35,927 nucleotides of DNA. It comes from an uncultured Lachnospiraceae bacterium (lineage in GTDB: Bacteria > Bacillota > Clostridia > Lachnospirales > Lachnospiraceae). Positions within the stretch are counted from its first letter, which is position 1. Each line of letters begins with the position of its first letter. Positions 31,068-35,927 of the stretch are shown here, piece by piece. The stretch covers positions 1 to 35,927 of the forward strand of contig CAJUHY010000024.1 in the NCBI GenBank assembly GCA_910585895.1, read 5' to 3'. Both the position numbers and the translations under genes were made by a program. The notes under the pieces are model-generated. The model was not told the origin of the DNA. It did no database searches and worked only from the letters and a program-made list of their open reading frames with translations.

Positions 31068-34000
31068 ATGAATCGGCTGAGCAGAATGATTCAGAAACTT
31101 CCTGCTGGCTGTGCCGTAATTCAGGGGGCAGAGCATTGGGAACTGGTAAAAGGAAATGAGCAGTTTTATCGGCTGATTGGTTATACAGCTGAGGAAATCC
31201 AGGTATTGCCCAATGACTTTGAGGATGCAGTTTACCGGGAAGACAGAGAGAAGCTGCATGGGCTGATGGGGAAACTGGTGCACACAGATAAGATAGAAGA
31301 GTGTGAGGTTCGTATCTGCGGCAAGAAAGGGGAAATCCGCTGGATTGCCATGAGCCTCCGCATGTTCTATTATCAGGGCAGGACACCGTATTTCCTGGTA
31401 TCTTGCTGGGATATCCATATGCGCAAGAAGATAGAGGAAGAGCTGTATCTCCAGACAGAGCGTTATAAGCTCGTGGAGGAGATTAATCAGGAATTTCCCT
31501 TTGAATATGATGTGACGAATAAGACCATTTTTATAGCCTCCAGTTCCAATATCATGATTGCAGACCGAAATGGCAAAGATTTTTTCGTGTCTGTCAAAGC
31601 ATTGGAAGAAATTATATTCCGTGAGGACTACGATGAATTTTTTGGCATGATAAGACGTGCATCCATGGAAGAAGAAAATGGTATGCTGGAGTACCGTGTG
31701 AACGTTGCAGATATTGGGCAGGAGCCGGAATACGCATGGCACAGGACCATTTATAAGAGCGTTCCGGGAGAGAATGGTGAAATCCTGCGCATTTTGGGAA
31801 GGACAGAGGATATTACTAGGGAGAGGCGCATTCAGGATGAGATGCAACTCAAGCTGAAACAGGATGATTTGACGGGTCTCTTGAACAAGTCTACGACCAA
31901 GTCGGAAATTGAGGCATTCTTAAAGAAGAATGTCCGCGGGACCCATGCATTGATGCTGATTGATGTGGACAATTTTAAAGGTATCAATGATACGTTGGGC
32001 CATATGTTTGGCGACAGCGTGTTGATTACGATTGCCAAAAAGATTCAGGACCTGTTCCGCGCAACGGATATTGTGGGCAGAATCGGTGGGGATGAGTTCA
32101 TGGTATTCATGAAGCACACGGATTATTACCAGGCAAAGTTAAAAGCAGAGAATATCTGCAAGAACGTCCGGCAGACGTATCATGGCGGAGGGCAGGAAGA
32201 GGTTGAGGTAAGCTGCAGCGTGGGCGTGGCAATCGTTGGCACGGTTAAGGAAAGCTACAGTTCCCTGTTCGCCAAGGCGGATATGGCGATGTACCAGGCG
32301 AAAGAGTCAGGAAAAAATCAGTACCGGATTGCGGAGGCAACGGATCCTCTGTGGAAAATCCGCAAGGCGGCAAGGATTGAGCCGCGCATAGACCAGTATA
32401 AGGCGGGAAAGGTTCAGGATATGGATTTCCTCTCGGAGGCATTTACGCTTCTGTCGCATTCCAAGGATGTCAATGACTCGCTGAATGTCCTGATGGAGCG
32501 TATCGGGCGGCAGTACGATTTGGGCATTGTTTCTGTTTTGGAGTGCGACAAGGAGAGGCGCGAACTCATACAGACCAATTGCTGGACCAGGGAGAACGGA
32601 GTTATTTACGAGCCGCAGTTTGTGGATAAGTTTGAAGACTGGGATGGGTTCATGAGCGGCTTTGACGAGTGGGGACTGGCATATATCAATGACTGCTGGG
32701 GCGATGAGTTTGTGTCGGATAAGGACAAAGCGGTATTTCGGGAGAGGAATATGCGTGCTATCGTGAACTGCAGTTTTTCCTATTTTGAATTAGGAGAAGG
32801 GTATATCAGTTTCTGCGACCTGGAAAAGCCCAGGATATGGACCAACTTTGAAAAAGAGACATTTTTAGAACTGACAAGGATGCTCTCCGTGTTTGTGGCG
32901 CTGCGCGTACAGCGCGAGGAAGACCAGAGGAAAATCCGTCATCTGAAACGGCGCGATATGCTGACGGGGCTTTATATAGAAGAAGCGTTTAAGAGCAGCG
33001 TGAAAGAGAAGCTTGCCAGCGGGGAGACGGATTTGCAGTATGCCATTGTGTATACGGATATCAATGATTTTTCTTATATCAACGAGAATTTCGGACATGA
33101 GGCCGGCAATGAAATCCTCAGGAAGTTTGCCAAGAGAATCAGGAGCGGCAATAATAAGATTTCCTGCCGTCTTTATTCGGATTTATTCGTTACTTTAATC
33201 TGGGGGACGGATAAGGAGGAAATTACTAAAATTGTCACCAGGGCGAGCGTAGAATTTTCAAAACAGCAGAGGGAAGTCTATACCTCCTGCAATCTCAGGC
33301 TGTCTACAGGGCTCTACTTTATTGATGATATAGAAGAGAATCTGGATATGGCTATCGAAAATGCGAATATTGCCAGAAAGAGCATCAAAGGAAGCACGGA
33401 ATTCTGCCGGGTCTATGAGAGCAGGATGCGCAGTCAGCGTGAACTCGAGAAGCAGATTTTATCGGAATTCCAGAGCGACCTTGCAGAGAGCAGGTTTCAG
33501 GTATATATCCAGCCCAAGTTTCTGCTGGACCAGATGGAAATTTCCGGTGGGGAAGCATTGGTGCGCCTGAAAAAGAGGGATGGCAAGATGGAATCGCCGG
33601 GTGTGTTCATTCCTATATTGGAAAAGTCCGGTTACATTGTGGAACTTGATTTCTATATGTACGAGCAGGTTTTAATTTGTATGAGACGGTGGAAGGATGA
33701 GGGGCTGAAACTTCCCATCATTTCTGTTAATTTTTCCAGGTGCCATTTTGAAAAGGATGGAATATTCAGGCGGATTATGGAATTGACTGATAAGTATGAG
33801 GTAGAGCATCCGTTCATAGAAATTGAGATAACAGAAAGTCTGTTCGTGCTGGGTTACGACCTTGTAAAGACCGAAGTACAGCAGCTTCGTGCAGCAGGTT
33901 TCCGGGTGGCGATTGATGATTTTGGGACAGGCTATTCGTCCCTGGGAATGCTGCTCGACATCCCGGCGGATATCGTGAAGATTGACCGGAGTTTCCTCAA

Positions 34001-34220
34001 CCGTGAGAACCGCCAGAATGAGGAAGCGTTTCTGCGGAATATGGGCTGCTTAATCCGCAGTGTCAAGGAGGAAGTCATCTTCGAGGGCATCGAGACGGAA
34101 GAGCAGAGGGAATTTCTTGTGAAGTGCGGATTCCGCTATGGACAGGGATTTCTGTTTGACCGTCCCATTCCGGTGGAGATATTTCAGGAAAAATATATGA
34201 AATCCAGCGAAATCCAATAA
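31068..34220 (+). CDS. PAS-PAS-GGDEF-GAF-degenerate GGDEF-EAL cyclic-di-GMP protein
   Basis: A ~1050-aa soluble signalling protein. PAS-like domains occupy ~10-110 and ~130-245. The first GGDEF domain has DLTGLLNKS, then RATD (331-334, inhibitory-site pattern) five residues before GGDEF (340-344), so it is a likely diguanylate cyclase. A GAF-like stretch follows (~410-590). A second cyclase-like domain carries RLYSDLF (701-707) where GGDEF should be, so it is probably a non-catalytic sensor. The EAL domain (~790-1045) keeps EALVR (829-833), SVNFSR, EIEITES, DDFGTGYSS, KIDRSF, EGIET and the final QG-P pattern, so phosphodiesterase activity is likely. No membrane segment. ATG 31068 has AGGAGGGGG 8 nt upstream; 31011 is an in-frame alternative. 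Confidence 0.9.
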   Translation: MNRLSRMIQKLPAGCAVIQGAEHWELVKGNEQFYRLIGYTAEEIQVLPNDFEDAVYREDREKLHGLMGKLVHTDKIEECEVRICGKKGEIRWIAMSLRMFYYQGRTPYFLVSCWDIHMRKKIEEELYLQTERYKLVEEINQEFPFEYDVTNKTIFIASSSNIMIADRNGKDFFVSVKALEEIIFREDYDEFFGMIRRASMEEENGMLEYRVNVADIGQEPEYAWHRTIYKSVPGENGEILRILGRTEDITRERRIQDEMQLKLKQDDLTGLLNKSTTKSEIEAFLKKNVRGTHALMLIDVDNFKGINDTLGHMFGDSVLITIAKKIQDLFRATDIVGRIGGDEFMVFMKHTDYYQAKLKAENICKNVRQTYHGGGQEEVEVSCSVGVAIVGTVKESYSSLFAKADMAMYQAKESGKNQYRIAEATDPLWKIRKAARIEPRIDQYKAGKVQDMDFLSEAFTLLSHSKDVNDSLNVLMERIGRQYDLGIVSVLECDKERRELIQTNCWTRENGVIYEPQFVDKFEDWDGFMSGFDEWGLAYINDCWGDEFVSDKDKAVFRERNMRAIVNCSFSYFELGEGYISFCDLEKPRIWTNFEKETFLELTRMLSVFVALRVQREEDQRKIRHLKRRDMLTGLYIEEAFKSSVKEKLASGETDLQYAIVYTDINDFSYINENFGHEAGNEILRKFAKRIRSGNNKISCRLYSDLFVTLIWGTDKEEITKIVTRASVEFSKQQREVYTSCNLRLSTGLYFIDDIEENLDMAIENANIARKSIKGSTEFCRVYESRMRSQRELEKQILSEFQSDLAESRFQVYIQPKFLLDQMEISGGEALVRLKKRDGKMESPGVFIPILEKSGYIVELDFYMYEQVLICMRRWKDEGLKLPIISVNFSRCHFEKDGIFRRIMELTDKYEVEHPFIEIEITESLFVLGYDLVKTEVQQLRAAGFRVAIDDFGTGYSSLGMLLDIPADIVKIDRSFLNRENRQNEEAFLRNMGCLIRSVKEEVIFEGIETEEQREFLVKCGFRYGQGFLFDRPIPVEIFQEKYMKSSEIQ

Positions 34221-34259
34221 AATATTTCAATAAAAATGTATGAAATCAATCGAAAAGTA

Positions 34260-34288
34260 TTGATTTTTTGGGACATAATCATTATAGT
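34260..34288 (+). promoter_or_regulatory. nifJ promoter
   Basis: TTGATT (34260-34265), a 17-bp spacer and TATAGT (34283-34288). The leader is about 75 nt and contains a small imperfect hairpin (34313-34337). Confidence 0.6.
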
Positions 34289-34368
34289 ATAAAAGAAGGA
34301 AAAATCTGCATATCTGTTCCCTGTCATAGGAAGCAGTATGCTTAATATTAAGTAGGAGGAAAAATGTA

Positions 34369-35927
34369 ATGAAAAGATCTATGAAAACCATGGATGGAAA
34401 CCATGCAGCAGCTCATGCTTCATATGCATTTACAGATGTTGCAGCCATCTACCCGATTACACCATCATCTGTTATGGCAGAAGCTACAGACGAGTGGGCA
34501 ACCCAGGGAAGAAAGAACATTTTCGGAGAGACTGTACAGGTTACTGAAATGCAGTCTGAGGCAGGTGCGGCAGGTACTGTGCACGGCTCTCTGGCAGCAG
34601 GCGCTTTGACGACCACTTATACGGCATCTCAGGGATTGCTGCTGATGATTCCTAACCTTTATAAGATTGCCGGCGAAGGGCTTCCGGGCGTATTCAATGT
34701 ATCTGCACGTTGCGTGGCAACTCATGCGCTGAACATTTTCGGAGACCATTCTGATGTTTATGCATGTCGTCAGACTGGCGCTGCAATGCTCTGTGAATCT
34801 TCCGTACAGGAAGTTATGGACCTGACTCCGGTTGCACACTGTGCAGCTTTAGAAGGTCATCTTCCTTTCATCAATTTCTTTGACGGATTCCGTACTTCTC
34901 ATGAGATTCAGAAGATTGAGACTTGGGATTATGAAGACTTGAAAGAGATGGTAAGCATGGATGCAATTGATGGATTCCGCAAGAATGCATTGAATCCGAA
35001 TCATCCGCGTCAGGACGGTTCTGCACAGAATCCGGACATCTTCTTCCAGAGCAGAGAGGCATGTAACTCCACTTATGAAGCAATGCCTGCAATTGTTCAG
35101 AAATATATGGACAAGGTAAATGAGAAGCTTGGCACAGATTACAAGCTCTTCAACTATTATGGAGCAGCAGATGCAGAGAAAGTTATTATTGCTATGGGTT
35201 CCGTATGCGATACCATTGATGAGACCATCGATTATTTGATGGAAAAAGGTGAGAAAGTCGGCGTTGTTAAGGTTCGTCTGTACAGACCGTTCAGCAAAGA
35301 AGCTTTCGTAGCTGCTATCCCTGAGACAGCAAAATTGATTGCTGTATTAGACAGAACAAAAGAGCCTGGCTCTCTTGGCGAGCCGCTGTATCTTGATGTT
35401 GTTGCGGCATTGAAGGGAACAAAGTTCGAGTCTGTTCAGATTACAAGCGGACGTTATGGACTTGGTTCTAAAGATACAACTCCCGGACAGATTATAGCTG
35501 TTTATAACAATACAGACAAAGAGAAATTCACGATTGGTATCTATGATGATGTTACCAACCTTTCTCTGGAAGTAAAAGAAGACCCGGTTACCACTCCTGA
35601 AGGAACTATCAACTGTAAGTTCTGGGGACTTGGAGCTGACGGTACCGTAGGCGCTAACAAGAACTCCATCAAGATTATCGGAGACAATACGGATATGTTT
35701 GCGCAGGCATATTTTGATTATGACTCTAAGAAATCAGGCGGCGTTACCATGTCCCATCTGCGTTTCGGTAAGAAAGCAATTAAGTCTACTTACCTGATTA
35801 AGCAGGCGAACTTCGTGGCATGCCACAATCCTTCCTATGTACGCAAGTACAACATGGCTCAGGAACTCGTGCCAGGCGGAACATTCCTTCTGAACTGCTC
35901 CTGGTCACCGGAAGAGTTAGAGAATCA
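34369..35927 (+). CDS. nifJ: Pyruvate:ferredoxin oxidoreductase, N-terminal part (cut by window end)
   Basis: Oxidatively decarboxylates pyruvate to acetyl-CoA and reduces ferredoxin, a central step of anaerobic sugar fermentation. Only the first 519 codons of a usually ~1170-aa enzyme are inside the window. It begins MKRSMKTMDGNHAAAHASYA, then FTDVAAIYPITPSS (thiamine-diphosphate Pyr domain), EMQSEAGAAGTVHGSLAAGA and YTASQGLLLMIPN. The middle has GVVKVRLYRPFSKE and VLDRTKEPGS, the domain II block, and the last part enters the CoA-binding and gamma-like domain (KFWGLGADGTVGANKNSIK). The true ATG at 34369 overlaps a start-stop ATGTAA at 34364; TAGGAGGA lies upstream. Codon choice looks more uniform than in its neighbours, as expected for a highly expressed gene. 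Confidence 0.96.
   Translation, partial: MKRSMKTMDGNHAAAHASYAFTDVAAIYPITPSSVMAEATDEWATQGRKNIFGETVQVTEMQSEAGAAGTVHGSLAAGALTTTYTASQGLLLMIPNLYKIAGEGLPGVFNVSARCVATHALNIFGDHSDVYACRQTGAAMLCESSVQEVMDLTPVAHCAALEGHLPFINFFDGFRTSHEIQKIETWDYEDLKEMVSMDAIDGFRKNALNPNHPRQDGSAQNPDIFFQSREACNSTYEAMPAIVQKYMDKVNEKLGTDYKLFNYYGAADAEKVIIAMGSVCDTIDETIDYLMEKGEKVGVVKVRLYRPFSKEAFVAAIPETAKLIAVLDRTKEPGSLGEPLYLDVVAALKGTKFESVQITSGRYGLGSKDTTPGQIIAVYNNTDKEKFTIGIYDDVTNLSLEVKEDPVTTPEGTINCKFWGLGADGTVGANKNSIKIIGDNTDMFAQAYFDYDSKKSGGVTMSHLRFGKKAIKSTYLIKQANFVACHNPSYVRKYNMAQELVPGGTFLLNCSWSPEELEN

Noticed and set aside
30984..31847. A 287-codon minus-strand frame
   Set aside because: It is antisense to the PAS domains of the GGDEF/EAL gene, with no recognisable protein features and no start signals.

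Overview
The window looks like a chromosome segment of an anaerobic gut-type member of the Lachnospiraceae (Clostridia, Bacillota). This rests on Gram-positive style AGGAGG ribosome-binding sites, the rplS / rbgA / rnhB / ylqG-like / ylqH-like gene order known from Bacillota, a pyruvate:ferredoxin oxidoreductase, and Lachnospiraceae-like secreted Ig-like/LamG protein architecture. The species cannot be named from sequence alone.

Layout. (1) 1-2480 is an AT-rich, decayed mobile-element margin. It holds a tyrosine integrase, a degenerate tRNA T-arm-like stretch next to a 30-bp palindrome (candidate attachment region), a YefM/Phd antitoxin whose YoeB-like toxin is truncated, a frameshifted gene scrap, and a 185-bp nested inverted-repeat element. 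(2) 2485-5935 is the first half of a tetrapyrrole operon: hemA, a NUDIX hydrolase, a SirC-like precorrin-2 dehydrogenase and hemC, with a clear extended -10 promoter. (3) 5952-13157 interrupts that pathway. A terminator and a new promoter start an AT-richer four-gene cassette: a 118-aa unknown protein, a SAMHD1-like HD phosphohydrolase, a radical SAM/SPASM enzyme, and an endonuclease/exonuclease/phosphatase-family hydrolase. It is followed 21 bp later by a TetM/EF-G-like GTPase fused to a Rae1/YacP-type NYN ribonuclease. (4) 13198-17066 resumes the pathway with a cobA-hemD fusion, hemB and hemL. Together with part 2 these genes run from glutamyl-tRNA to precorrin-2 and sirohydrochlorin, that is, toward siroheme and corrinoid rather than protoheme; no hemE-like gene is present here. 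(5) 17165-21807 is cell-surface: a membrane-anchored amidase, a fragment of an Ig-like domain, and a 1120-aa secreted Ig-like/LamG protein with an (X-Pro-Asp)n linker. (6) 21888-29185 is the rplS locus: rplS, two signal peptidase I genes flanking rbgA, rnhB, FliK-like and FlhB-C-terminal-like genes, yraN and pgeF. (7) 29194-35927 holds an ABC-F ATPase on the minus strand with one intact and one degenerate ATP site, a divergent PAS/GGDEF/EAL c-di-GMP protein, and the start of nifJ, cut by the window edge.

Most interesting points: the HD / radical SAM / EEP cassette placed inside a housekeeping biosynthetic operon (a candidate undescribed nucleotide- or nucleic-acid-targeting system), the GTPase-Rae1 fusion, and the 185-bp folded repeat directly upstream of the hemA promoter. 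All composition statements are by eye; no GC calculation or database search was run.
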